A DNA stretch of 64,000 bases, taken from positions 1-64,000 of the forward strand of contig NZ_BJZV01000006.1 of the NCBI RefSeq assembly GCF_007992215.1. The letters run 5' to 3'. Under the pieces are notes generated by a model. That model made no database searches and was not told where the DNA came from. It saw only the letters and a program-made list of their open reading frames with translations. Positions 17,444-25,614 of the stretch are shown here, in pieces. This stretch comes from Methylobacterium gnaphalii. Lineage in GTDB: Bacteria; Pseudomonadota; Alphaproteobacteria; Rhizobiales; Beijerinckiaceae. Numbering within the stretch: position 1 is the first letter of the stretch; each line of letters starts with the position of its first letter. A program made the translations under genes and the position numbers.

Positions 17444-17476
17444 CCGCCCACACCTGCATCTTGAAGGTGTGGGCGG
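17444..17476. repeat. Perfect 12-bp inverted repeat (hairpin)
   Basis: CCGCCCACACCT (17444-17455), a 9-base loop, then AGGTGTGGGCGG (17465-17476). It lies between the divergent propeller gene and the small secreted-protein gene, about 66 bases upstream of the propeller start. No T-run flanks it, so it is not a classical terminator. It could be a REP-like element, an operator or an mRNA leader structure. I see nothing else in 17379-17699. Confidence 0.6.
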
Positions 17477-17699
17477 GACAACGCGGTGGGCATGACTGGG
17501 AGAAAGAAGAGCAATCCAATCAATGCTTGGCACTGCCTATGGCGCAAGCAGCGGCGGTTTCGCGTGCTGTCCGGCACACCGAGAACGTCATCGAGCCCCT
17601 TCCCAGCTTGATGAATTGGCGCTGCGAGCGGGTCTCGTTTTCCGATTTTTAAGGGCGATGCCGCTTAAGTCGGCGCTACGTCATCGGGAGATTGCGATC

Positions 17700-18035
17700 G
17701 TGCGAGCCTCTACATCCTTCGGACTCGTCCATCATGGATTCCGCGCCGCGATCGTCGGCGCGCTGACCCTCGTCGCCGTCGGTCATGCCGATGCGCGTGA
17801 TAATACCGGGGCGGTGATCGGCGGCGCAGCCGCCGGCCTGCTCGGCGGCGTGGCGCTCGGCGCCATGCTCAACAACCCGCCTCCCCCGCGTCCGCGCCCG
17901 GTCTATGTCGAGGAAGAGGCTGCTCCGGTCTACGTCGCTCCGCGACGCCGCGACCCGATCTGCCACTACGAGCGCCGCAAGGTGTGGCTCGACGAGGGCG
18001 AGTTCACCTACAAGCGCGTCGAAGTCTGCGAGTAG
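17700..18035 (+). CDS. Small secreted protein with glycine-zipper-like segment
   Basis: 111-residue exported protein. A signal peptide (FRAAIVGALTLVAVGHADA) is followed by a Gly/Ala-rich stretch GAVIGGAAAGLLGGVALGAM resembling a glycine zipper, a proline-rich linker, and a C-terminal domain with two cysteines (DPICHYERRKVWLDEGEF and VEVCE). The GTG at 17700 has GGGAG upstream and gives a normal signal peptide; an ATG at 17658 in the same frame is an alternative. Likely an envelope protein of unknown role, ending before a strong terminator. Confidence 0.68.
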   Translation: MRASTSFGLVHHGFRAAIVGALTLVAVGHADARDNTGAVIGGAAAGLLGGVALGAMLNNPPPPRPRPVYVEEEAAPVYVAPRRRDPICHYERRKVWLDEGEFTYKRVEVCE

Positions 18036-18063
18036 GCGGCGGTCGCGAAGGACACCATCATCG

Positions 18064-18090
18064 GGCGCCCCTCACACGGGCGCCTTTTTT
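18064..18090 (+). terminator. Rho-independent terminator
   Basis: GGCGCCC (18064-18070), loop CTCACAC, GGGCGCC (18078-18084) and TTTTTT. It terminates the plus-strand small secreted-protein gene and overlaps the last codons of nhaA, which is transcribed from the opposite strand. Confidence 0.85.
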
Positions 18091-19259
18091 GTTCCGACTC
18101 CGCTTGCGAGCGCGAGCACCGCGGCGCCCGTCACCCCTGAGAGCAGCGAGCCGGCGAGCACGCCGAGCTTCACCTCGGTCTCGTGCGCCCCTTGGCCGAA
18201 GGCCAGGCCGCCGATGAACAGGCTCATGGTAAAGCCGATGCCGCAGAGCAGTGCGACACCGTAGATCTGACCCCAATTCGCGCCGCGGGGCTTTGCAGCG
18301 AGTCCTGTCACCACGGCGAGCCAAACGCTCGCGAGCACTCCCGTTTGCTTGCCGAGTAACAGCCCGAAAGCCACGCCGAGCGTCACCGGATCAACCCATG
18401 CATCGAGCGGCAGCCCAATCAGCCGGACGCCTGCATTGGCAAAGCCAAAGATCGGCACGATCAAAAAAGCGACCCAAGGCGCGAGGCTATGCTCGAGCCG
18501 GAGCAGCGGCGCGGTCTCGCCAGGCGCCGCGCGGATCGGAATGAACAGGGCCAACAGCACGCCGGCCACCGTGGCATGGATGCCTGAACGCAGCACCAGC
18601 CCCCACAGCAGAAGCCCGAGCGCAAGATAGGGCCAAAGAGCCCGCACGCCACGCCGGTTGAGCGCGAACAGCGCCAGCAGGACGGCGCCCGCACAGGTCA
18701 GCATCATCGCGTCGAGGCTGCCGGTATAGAACAGCGCGATCACCACCACCGCGCCGAGATCGTCCACGATGGCGACGGCGCTGAGGAAGATTTTGAGCGA
18801 GACCGGAACCCTCGGCCCGAGCAGCGCCAGCACGCCGAGCGCGAAGGCGATGTCGGTGGCGGCAGGGATTGCCCAACCCCGCGCCGTGCCGCCCCCGATG
18901 TTGAAGGCGAGATAGACGAGGGCCGGCACCGTCATGCCGGCCGCCGCCGCGAGACCGGGCAGTACCCGGTCCGGCCAGGTCCGCAGCTGACCTTTGAGCG
19001 CCTCGCGTTTGATTTCGAGGCCGACCAGCAGGAAGAACACGACCATCAAGCCATCGTTGATCCAGTGCTGCACGCTCAGCGGCCCGAGATGGACGTGCAG
19101 TGCGTGGGCATAGACCTCGCCCAACGTCGAGTTCGCCACGATCAGGGCCGCTGCGGCCGCCATCATCAGCGCGATCCCCCCAGCCGCCTCGCTGGCAAGG
19201 AAGGTGCGCAGAGCGGAGAAAGGTCGGCGGGCGCGGTCAGTCTGAGGCTGTGGCTTCAT
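18072..19259 (-). CDS. nhaA: Na+/H+ antiporter NhaA
   Basis: Inner-membrane sodium/proton antiporter, 395 residues with about twelve membrane helices. The ion-binding motifs are intact: [14 protein letters not shown] (Asp136) and [18 protein letters not shown] (Asp166-Asp167, equivalent to E. coli Asp163-Asp164). [22 protein letters not shown] near residue 65 is a further signature. Role: sodium efflux and pH homeostasis at alkaline pH. Monocistronic in this layout. Confidence 0.96.
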   Translation of the reverse strand: MKPQPQTDRARRPFSALRTFLASEAAGGIALMMAAAAALIVANSTLGEVYAHALHVHLGPLSVQHWINDGLMVVFFLLVGLEIKREALKGQLRTWPDRVLPGLAAAAGMTVPALVYLAFNIGGGTARGWAIPAATDIAFALGVLALLGPRVPVSLKIFLSAVAIVDDLGAVVVIALFYTGSLDAMMLTCAGAVLLALFALNRRGVRALWPYLALGLLLWGLVLRSGIHATVAGVLLALFIPIRAAPGETAPLLRLEHSLAPWVAFLIVPIFGFANAGVRLIGLPLDAWVDPVTLGVAFGLLLGKQTGVLASVWLAVVTGLAAKPRGANWGQIYGVALLCGIGFTMSLFIGGLAFGQGAHETEVKLGVLAGSLLSGVTGAAVLALASGVGTKKAPV

Positions 19260-19360
19260 GATAGGACGACCTGCCGGCTGATCGTCCGGCGGACAAGCCC
19301 GCGAACCGCGAAATCGATGTCTCGCCGTCCTCTCGTCTCGTCTGAACCAATGACGAGGCC

Positions 19361-19545
19361 GTGAACGGCGCCGTCACCATCGTGACCTTCGCAGAAAAGG
19401 ACGGCGGAAGCCGGCTGGTTCTGCGGGAGCCCTATCCGTCGAAGGAACCCCCTCGACGACTCTTACGTCGCGATGGAAGACGTGACGCCCGAGCAGTTCG
19501 AGCCGCTGGACGAACTTCTCGCTACTTCGAGTACGGAGCACGATG
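19361..19545 (+). pseudogene. Remnant of an AHSA1/SRPBCC-family gene, frameshifted
   Basis: The frame starting at 19361 reads [20 protein letters not shown] then LREPYPSKE, the typical C-terminal strand pattern of AHSA1-type SRPBCC proteins. After a run of five C (19448-19452) the similarity jumps to another frame: LDDSYVAMEDVTPEQFEPLD then ELLAT, matching the C-terminal helix. One extra base therefore breaks the gene, and the N-terminal two thirds are missing. A weak RLIVRRT-like trace near 19270 could be the start of the gene. The 324-base gap between nhaA and tlpA holds nothing else. Confidence 0.6.
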
Positions 19546-19583
19546 GCGCCTGCCTACGACGCAATCGACCCGTGGCAGGCGCC

Positions 19584-20219
19584 CTAGGTCGCGCCGCCGA
19601 TCAACGCTCGGATCAGCGTCTTGCCATCGTCGCTCGCCCACTCCGCCGGCCCCTTCATCACGCCGACTTCGCAGCCGTCCGCATCGATCAGCATTGTCGT
19701 CGGCAGGCCAGTCGATCCGGTCTGTTGCTGGACAGCAGGGAGCACCTTGCCGGCCGGGTCACCGTAATAGGCCAGCGCCTTGATGCCATTGTCGGCAAGC
19801 CATTTCCGCGGCTTGTCAAGATTGCGGGTCTCGACGTTGATCGTCACGACCTGGAAGCGCGCTCCGCCGAACTCGGCCTGGAGCCGGTCGAGCGCCGGCA
19901 TCTCGGCCTTGCAGGGGGCGCACCAGGTTGCCCAGAGATTCACCAGCAGCGCCTTGCCCTTGAGCGCAGCGAGGTCGGTGTCCGTCCCATCTGGCCGCTT
20001 AAAGTGTAGGGAGGCTGCCGTCTTCGGCTCGCCCTTGGTATCGAGAGCGGCGACCTCGCCGCGCGACAGCGGGGCGATGCGCGATACGGTCGAGCTCGCG
20101 CTCGCGCAGGGTTTGGTTGCCGCGAGGTTGCCGATCTTCGAGCCGGTCCCGTATAGGGCGAGCCCAGCGAGGATCGCGGCAGCGGCCGCACCGGCGGCGA
20201 GGAGCGTGCGGCTCGCCAT
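19584..20219 (-). CDS. tlpA: TlpA-type membrane-anchored thioredoxin
   Basis: 211-residue protein with an uncleaved N-terminal membrane helix (residues 5-24) and a periplasmic thioredoxin-like domain. The active site is [15 protein letters not shown] (Cys100/Cys103), followed by [12 protein letters not shown] and the cis-proline region [10 protein letters not shown]. TlpA/ResE-like proteins reduce disulfides in periplasmic substrates such as apocytochrome c or cytochrome oxidase assembly factors. Transcribed divergently from argH with only 33 bases between the starts, an arrangement common in Hyphomicrobiales. Confidence 0.92.
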   Translation of the reverse strand: MASRTLLAAGAAAAAILAGLALYGTGSKIGNLAATKPCASASSTVSRIAPLSRGEVAALDTKGEPKTAASLHFKRPDGTDTDLAALKGKALLVNLWATWCAPCKAEMPALDRLQAEFGGARFQVVTINVETRNLDKPRKWLADNGIKALAYYGDPAGKVLPAVQQQTGSTGLPTTMLIDADGCEVGVMKGPAEWASDDGKTLIRALIGGAT

Positions 20220-20252
20220 CAGGTCCGCCCCGGCAGGAAGGTTTCGTCAGAC

Positions 20253-21635
20253 ATGAGCAACCGGATGTGGGGCGGGCGCTTTGCGAGCGGACCCGCCGAG
20301 ATCATGGAGGAGATCAACGCCTCCATTGGATTCGACAAGCGGCTCGCCCCCCAGGACATTCGCGGCTCGCTGGCGCATGTCGCGATGTTGGGCGAGGCCG
20401 GGATCCTGCCGAAGGACGATGTGGCAGCGATCCAGGCCGGGCTCAAGACGGTGGAATCCGAGATCGAGCGCGGCGAATTCGTCTTTGACCGTGCGCTCGA
20501 GGACATTCACATGGCGGTGGAAAACCGCCTGACACAGATCGTCGGCCCTGCCGCCGGCCGCCTGCATACCGCCCGCTCGCGCAACGACCAGGTCGCCACC
20601 GACATGCGGCTCTGGGTGCGCGACACCCTCGACGCCCTCGACCTCCAGGCCGCCGACCTGCAGCGCGCGCTCGCCGAGACTGCGCTGAAGCATGCCGGCA
20701 CGGTGATGCCCGGCTTCACGCATCTGCAATCGGCCCAGCCGGTGACCTTCGGCCACCATTGCCTCGCCTATGTCGAGATGCTGGGCCGCGACCGCGGCCG
20801 TTTTCGCGATGCCCGCGCGCGGCTGAACGAATGCCCGCTCGGCGCCGCGGCGCTCGCCGGAACGTCCTTCCCGATCGACCGGCACGCGACGGCGGCGGCG
20901 CTCGGTTTCGACCGGCCGACGGCGAACTCGCTCGATTCCGTCGCCGATCGTGACTTCGCGCTGGAATCGCTCTCCTCGGCCTCGATCTGCGCGATTCACT
21001 TGTCGCGTCTCGCAGAGGAGTTGGTGGTCTGGACCTCGGCCCAGTTCAACTTCGTGAAGCTCTCGGACGGCTACACGACCGGTTCCTCGATCATGCCGCA
21101 GAAGCGCAACCCGGATGCAGCGGAGCTGATCCGCGCCAAGTCCGGCCGCATCATCGGTGCACTCACCGGCCTGATGATCGTGATGAAGGGGCTGCCGCTC
21201 GCCTATTCGAAGGACATGCAGGAGGACAAGGAGGGCACATTCGATGCCCTGCAGTCGCTCTCGCTCTGCCTCGCCGCCATGGCCGGCATGGTCCGCGACC
21301 TTGAGCCGGTGGCGGAGGTGATGAAGCGTGCGGCCGGCTCCGGCTACGCCACGGCGACCGATCTCGCCGATTGGCTGGTACGAGAACTGAACATGCCGTT
21401 TCGCGAGGCGCACCACGTCACGGGCCGTCTCGTCGGGTTGGCGTCGGGGCAGGGCATCGGGCTCGAAGAGCTCTCGCTTTCCGCGATGCAGGAGGTCGAG
21501 CCGCGTCTCACCGATGCGATCTACGGCGTGCTCGGCGTTGAGAACTCGGTGAGGAGCCGCACCAGCTACGGCGGCACCTCGCCGGTCAACGTGCAGGCTC
21601 AGGCCGAGCGCTGGCTGAAGGAGCTTGGCATTTAA
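20253..21635 (+). CDS. argH: Argininosuccinate lyase
   Basis: Last enzyme of arginine biosynthesis, splitting argininosuccinate into arginine and fumarate. The 460-residue protein has [14 protein letters not shown] at the start, [17 protein letters not shown], the [20 protein letters not shown] histidine region, and the fumarase/aspartase superfamily signature [12 protein letters not shown] (lyase Ser loop). Divergent from tlpA. Confidence 0.97.
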   Translation: MSNRMWGGRFASGPAEIMEEINASIGFDKRLAPQDIRGSLAHVAMLGEAGILPKDDVAAIQAGLKTVESEIERGEFVFDRALEDIHMAVENRLTQIVGPAAGRLHTARSRNDQVATDMRLWVRDTLDALDLQAADLQRALAETALKHAGTVMPGFTHLQSAQPVTFGHHCLAYVEMLGRDRGRFRDARARLNECPLGAAALAGTSFPIDRHATAAALGFDRPTANSLDSVADRDFALESLSSASICAIHLSRLAEELVVWTSAQFNFVKLSDGYTTGSSIMPQKRNPDAAELIRAKSGRIIGALTGLMIVMKGLPLAYSKDMQEDKEGTFDALQSLSLCLAAMAGMVRDLEPVAEVMKRAAGSGYATATDLADWLVRELNMPFREAHHVTGRLVGLASGQGIGLEELSLSAMQEVEPRLTDAIYGVLGVENSVRSRTSYGGTSPVNVQAQAERWLKELGI

Positions 21636-21726
21636 AAAATTGGCGCGGGCAACCGGTGAGCCGTGTGCGCGTTCATGGTTCAGCTAACTGACGCTTCGTA
21701 TGGGTGGCGAAAGCGTAGCGGAGACC

Positions 21727-22023
21727 ATGTCCATGGCCATCGAGAGTTGGATCACCCCTGAAGAGACCCCGGCTCTCGCCGAAGCTGCCATGGCCGTCAT
21801 CGAGGGCCGACTGAGCCGGTTCTCGGCCTTGGAGCGTGAGGCCTATTGGGCCTCGATCCGCAAGGCATACAACACGCCCTACAACCCTCCGGTCAGCAAG
21901 CGCACGGCCAAGGCCGCTCAGGTCCCGGTGATCGCGATCTCGACCCATGCCCTGCCTGCGATCGAGCTGCAGGCTGCGGCCCTGGTCTCCGGCGCCCTCG
22001 CGGCCGAGATGCACACGGTCTGA
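21727..22023 (+). CDS. Small conserved-looking protein of unknown function
   Basis: 98 residues (107 if it starts at the upstream ATG, 21700). Mostly helical: ITPEETPALAEAAMAVIEGR, then a segment with AYNTPYNPPVSKRTAK and a C-terminal Ala/Leu-rich helix. No signal peptide or recognisable domain. Composition and codon pattern look genuine. Located 91 bases after argH; its promoter is not evident. Confidence 0.55.
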   Translation: MSMAIESWITPEETPALAEAAMAVIEGRLSRFSALEREAYWASIRKAYNTPYNPPVSKRTAKAAQVPVIAISTHALPAIELQAAALVSGALAAEMHTV

Positions 22024-22172
22024 AGGCTGCCGTCTCGCAGCTCGAGATCTGGCCATCCTGACGGCCGACTTGGATAATTTCCCCGTGACGAACACAGTCC
22101 GGCGTTTCGCCGTAAAATCGTACGGTTGCGCAGGTTCCGCTGCGTGATCGTTCGCGTTCCGGGATTGTGCCG

Positions 22173-22889
22173 ATGTCTCTTCTTCACCACCGCGTGACTG
22201 CCAGCCTTCTCGGGCTCGCCCTGCCGGGCCTGCTCGCCGTCGCCGGTCTCGGTGCGACCGCGCCGATCGAGGGCGCACGGGCACAGGAGGCGGCTCCCGC
22301 AGCAGCTGAGGACGCACCGAGCCGCGGCCAGCGTCGCGGGCGCGGCCGGCACAGCCGGACCGAGAAGCCAGAGGCTGCTGCGAAGAGCACCGCCCTGCCG
22401 CCGGGCATGCAGCAGGCTACCCCGGTGGTGACCTTTGGCGACTGGAATGTCTTCACCAACGGCCAGCAGGGCAAGGCTCGCGTCTGCTACGCCATCGCCC
22501 AGCCGCAGACCCGCTCCCCCAAAACTCTTGCGCGTGACACGGCCTACCTCTTCGTCACGATCCGCAAGGGCGAGAACATCCAGAATGAGATTGCGGTGAT
22601 GTTCGGCTTCAAGCCGAAGCCGGCTGCGGCCCAAATGAAACCGGGGGCGAGCGCGGCCAAGACCGATCCCTATATCGCGTTCGGCAACACCCGCTTCGGC
22701 CTGGTCGTCAAGGACGAGAATGCATGGGTGCAGAATCAGGCCGAGGAGGCCCGCATCGTCAGCGAGATGGGTAAGTCCCAGACCGCTACGGTGCGGACGA
22801 TCTCGATGCGCGGCAAGCCGACGAACGATGAATACGCCCTGGGCGGCTTCGCCGACGCGGTGAAACGTGCTCGCGAGGAGTGCAAGTAG
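22173..22889 (+). CDS. Invasion-associated locus B (IalB) family protein
   Basis: Secreted/periplasmic protein of 238 residues with a signal peptide (residues 1-36, ending GARAQ) and a low-complexity Arg/Ala-rich linker. The IalB-like domain begins at VVTFGDWNVFTN and includes KARVCYAIAQP and a C-terminal YALGGFADAVKRAREECK. The two cysteines are typical of the family. IalB homologues are widespread in alphaproteobacteria and are not restricted to pathogens; their role is poorly known. The ATG at 22173 was preferred over the GTG two codons upstream. Confidence 0.85.
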   Translation: MSLLHHRVTASLLGLALPGLLAVAGLGATAPIEGARAQEAAPAAAEDAPSRGQRRGRGRHSRTEKPEAAAKSTALPPGMQQATPVVTFGDWNVFTNGQQGKARVCYAIAQPQTRSPKTLARDTAYLFVTIRKGENIQNEIAVMFGFKPKPAAAQMKPGASAAKTDPYIAFGNTRFGLVVKDENAWVQNQAEEARIVSEMGKSQTATVRTISMRGKPTNDEYALGGFADAVKRAREECK

Positions 22890-22914
22890 ACGCAGCGGAC
22901 ACGCGCGCAAAAAG

Positions 22915-22951
22915 GAGGCCGCCGGACCCGATGGACAGGTCTGGCGGCCTC
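22915..22951. terminator. Bidirectional terminator
   Basis: GAGGCCGCCGGACC (22915-22928) pairs with GGTCTGGCGGCCTC (22938-22951) over 14 positions with one G-U. It is followed by TTTCGTTT on the plus strand and by CCTTTTT on the minus strand. It separates the convergent ialB-family gene and the small minus-strand gene and should stop both transcripts. Confidence 0.82.
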
Positions 22952-22986
22952 TTTCGTTTCAGCCTGCCATTGCAGGAGGCTCCAGC

Positions 22987-23274
22987 TCACACCGCGGCGA
23001 GGCGCGGTGCCTGCTGGCGAAGGGAACGGGCGCCGGGCCGCGACCGTTCGCGGGCGGCACGGGTGGCCTGCTCGAAGCTGCGGAACAAGGTGCCGTCGAG
23101 CGCGTCGAAGCTGCGCTCGGACGAATAGAAGCGCACGCCGCCATGCTCTGGCACGGCGATGCCGGCGGTGGTCTCGCCGACTTCAATGACGCGCGCGGTC
23201 ATGCGGTCGTGCGGGGTCGGATCGGTGATGGCTTCTAAGGCAGGCTTGAGGGGAGTTGTAGCAAACGCTGTCAT
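22987..23274 (-). CDS. Conserved small protein of unknown function
   Basis: 95 residues, no signal peptide. The middle reads HGGVRFYSSERSFDALDGTL followed by FRSFEQATRAARERSR, a compact charged sequence that looks like a real globular protein. It ends at a bidirectional terminator. No domain is recognised. Confidence 0.6.
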   Translation of the reverse strand: MTAFATTPLKPALEAITDPTPHDRMTARVIEVGETTAGIAVPEHGGVRFYSSERSFDALDGTLFRSFEQATRAARERSRPGARSLRQQAPRLAAV

Positions 23275-23732
23275 CGGATCAGAAATCTCCGGCGGCCGAG
23301 TCTTGGCCGAGAACGACGAGAAGAGTTTTTCGAGATCTGGGATCTCGTGAAGCTTCAGCGTCGACAGCGTTGCCCCAGTCGGCGGGGCCTCGTCGCGAAA
23401 GGTCCCAGGCGCGATAACGAGAGCATGAAAAGTCCTCCTCGATGAAGGACCACGAAGCGCAGGCGCCTCGTGATGCTTTAGCGTTTGATGACGCGGCGCA
23501 AGCTATCCACTTCAAATCACCGCGGTATGACGATCTCACACAACAACAGGGTGCTCACTCCGGTTCCCGCGGTCAACGGAATGTTCTTTCGAAGTTTGTT
23601 GCAACCGCGGAAGGAATCCCGTGTCTTGCTTCCGCAGAACAGATTTATCCATTGCTTGACCACACAAGGTCTAGAATCACACTAATCCTGAAGAGTGCAC
23701 ACGTTGCTGATGCGCTCTCAACTAACTGACGA
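23275..23732. other. Gene-free region
   Basis: 458 bases between two minus-strand genes, noticeably less GC-rich than the surroundings, particularly 23500-23730. Frames that are open here are short and have no protein-like composition. It presumably contains the promoter of the small gene at 22987-23274. I see no repeats or RNA gene. Confidence 0.5.
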
Positions 23733-24437
23733 TTAGACCTGCGCCGGCAATCCACCGAGCAGTGCGTCAAGCTGCCCGTAATTCCCGAAGATCTGGTCCG
23801 CACCAGCCTCCGCAAGATCCTTGCCATTGCGGTCGTGGCCCCAATGGCCGCCGCCCGTGAAGCCGAGTACGCGCATCCCGGCGGCGCGAGCTGCCCTCAC
23901 TCCTGGGACGCTGTCCTCGATCACGAGACAGCTCTCGGGTACGGCGCCCATCTCGGCGGCGGCATAGAGGAACAGGTCAGGAAACGGCTTCCCGCGCCGG
24001 ACCATGGCCGAGGAGTAGAGCCGGCCATCGAAGAGTGGCAGCAGGCCGGTGAGGGTCAGCGAGTGGCGCAGGCGCACGGGGTCGCTGCTCGACGCCACAC
24101 AGGTCGGGATATCGAGCGTCTGGACGGCAGCCGCTACCCCGGCCATGGCGCGCAGCTCCCGATCGAACACACCGAGCGTCTCTACCTTCACCGCCTCGAC
24201 GAAATCCTCCGGCACGCGCACCGCAGGATAGTCGTTGGCGATGTGCTCCATGATCGAGGTCATGGAAGTGCCCGCGAAACGCGTGCGCACGGTCTCGACC
24301 TCGATCGCGACGCCGATGCGGTTGAGGGCGGCTGTCAGCGTGCCGAGGCTGAGGGGTTCGGAATCGACGAGCACGCCATCGCAATCGAAGATCACCAGGG
24401 CCGGGCGCTTCAACCCTGTTGCATCATGTGCGCTCAT
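23733..24437 (-). CDS. HAD-superfamily sugar-phosphatase/beta-phosphoglucomutase-like hydrolase
   Basis: 234-residue haloacid dehalogenase-superfamily protein. Motif I is LVIFDCDGVLVDSEPLS (nucleophile Asp and acid/base Asp), motif II is CVASSSD, motif III is RRGKPFPDLFLYAAAEMG and motif IV is CLVIEDSVPGVRAARAAGM. The cap domain and sequence resemble the YieH/beta-phosphoglucomutase branch that dephosphorylates small sugar phosphates such as 6-phosphogluconate. The exact substrate is not assignable. Single gene on the minus strand. Confidence 0.9.
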   Translation of the reverse strand: MSAHDATGLKRPALVIFDCDGVLVDSEPLSLGTLTAALNRIGVAIEVETVRTRFAGTSMTSIMEHIANDYPAVRVPEDFVEAVKVETLGVFDRELRAMAGVAAAVQTLDIPTCVASSSDPVRLRHSLTLTGLLPLFDGRLYSSAMVRRGKPFPDLFLYAAAEMGAVPESCLVIEDSVPGVRAARAAGMRVLGFTGGGHWGHDRNGKDLAEAGADQIFGNYGQLDALLGGLPAQV

Positions 24438-24624
24438 TCGGTTCCCTGGTGGTCACTGGTCTCGACCTGGGCACACGCCGACAGACGAGCCTTCAGGCCG
24501 GCTCCTGGCATGGCGACCAATCGGTGGCAACGCGGCGCATCGGGCGCTACGGTGCGGCGCTTTGCGACGGCGGCAGCGCCCGGACTACGCTTCCCCTCTT
24601 CTGTCACGACGGAAATCAAGAGAC

Positions 24625-25491
24625 GTGCCCGGCTACTTGCCCTTTGCGGGAGCGCTCAAACTCCCTGGCTTCACCTGCGACAATTGTGGCTTCTGGCAGC
24701 GTCATTTCGCGACGCCGCCATCCTGCCCCATGTGCCTAGATGCCCGCCACGTCGTGCCGCCAAAGGGCTGGCGTTTCCTCACCGAAGCGCAGGCGCAAGC
24801 AGAATTCCCTTGCCATTGGCAGGAGCTAGAGCCGGGCGTCTGGCGCTTCTGGAACGATCCGGTCAGCGGCATCGGGCCGAGCGCCTATCTCATTCAGACG
24901 GAAGCCGGGAACATGGGCTTCGAGGGCTGCCCGGTCTTCAGTGAGGCGGCGTTGGATCAGATCGCGCGGCTCGGCGGCATGCAGGTACTTTCTGCCTCGC
25001 ATCCGCATTCTTATGGGGCACTGGCCCAGTTACAGGACCGCTTCGATCCCGAGCTTTGCCTGCCGGCCGCCGACTTCACTTGGAGCGCGGCGCTCCAGGT
25101 CTCATGGCCCTACGACGACTTTCTGGAGCCACTGCCGGGGTTGGAGTTGCACCGGACAGCCGGGCATTTCGACGGGCACGCCGTGCTGTTCGACCGCGAG
25201 CGAAAAATCTGCTTCTGCGGAGACGCCTTCAAGTTCGAGCTTGACCCTGAGGATTTCCGCCGGGCGGTCACGATCTCGGCCCACAAGGCATTCGTACGCG
25301 GAGTGCCGCTGACGCCGAATGAGCTCAGGCGCTATCGCGACGTGTTCGAGCGGCTCGACTTCACCCAGACCTGGACGCCGTTCGAGCCTGCCGACAATTG
25401 CGGGCGGGCCGAGGTGCTGGCGCTGCTCGACCGTTTGCTCCAGGGGCGCTCGCATGCAGCGCCGGTGCCGCTCGAAGACCTCAAAGTCTGA
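24625..25491 (+). CDS. Zinc-ribbon plus metallo-beta-lactamase-fold protein
   Basis: 288 residues from a GTG start. The N-terminus has a four-cysteine zinc-ribbon/rubredoxin-like knuckle, FTCDNCGFWQ and PPSCPMCLD. An MBL-like fold follows: SAYLIQTEAGNM, then SASHPHSYGAL where the classical THxHxDH would be, then HFDGHAVLFDRERKICFCGD. The active-site motif is thus degenerate (Ser-Tyr-Gly replaces Asp-His), although a His and an Asp near the C-terminal half are kept. Function unknown; hydrolase activity is uncertain. The frame is open far upstream, but similarity to a protein starts near this GTG. Confidence 0.72.
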   Translation: MPGYLPFAGALKLPGFTCDNCGFWQRHFATPPSCPMCLDARHVVPPKGWRFLTEAQAQAEFPCHWQELEPGVWRFWNDPVSGIGPSAYLIQTEAGNMGFEGCPVFSEAALDQIARLGGMQVLSASHPHSYGALAQLQDRFDPELCLPAADFTWSAALQVSWPYDDFLEPLPGLELHRTAGHFDGHAVLFDRERKICFCGDAFKFELDPEDFRRAVTISAHKAFVRGVPLTPNELRRYRDVFERLDFTQTWTPFEPADNCGRAEVLALLDRLLQGRSHAAPVPLEDLKV

Positions 25492-25614
25492 TCTCGTCGC
25501 TTCAGGCTACGAAGCGGAACCAAGAGGCCACGCTTGATGCGCGGCTGAGAACCAGACCATCGGGGCCCGTCGTGGGCTCCGGGTTCGCCTCCGGCGCCCC
25601 GGAACCACGCTGAT

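Noticed and set aside
23279..23729. Short frames on both strands in the region before the HAD gene
   Set aside because: Amino-acid composition is not protein-like and there are no start signals.
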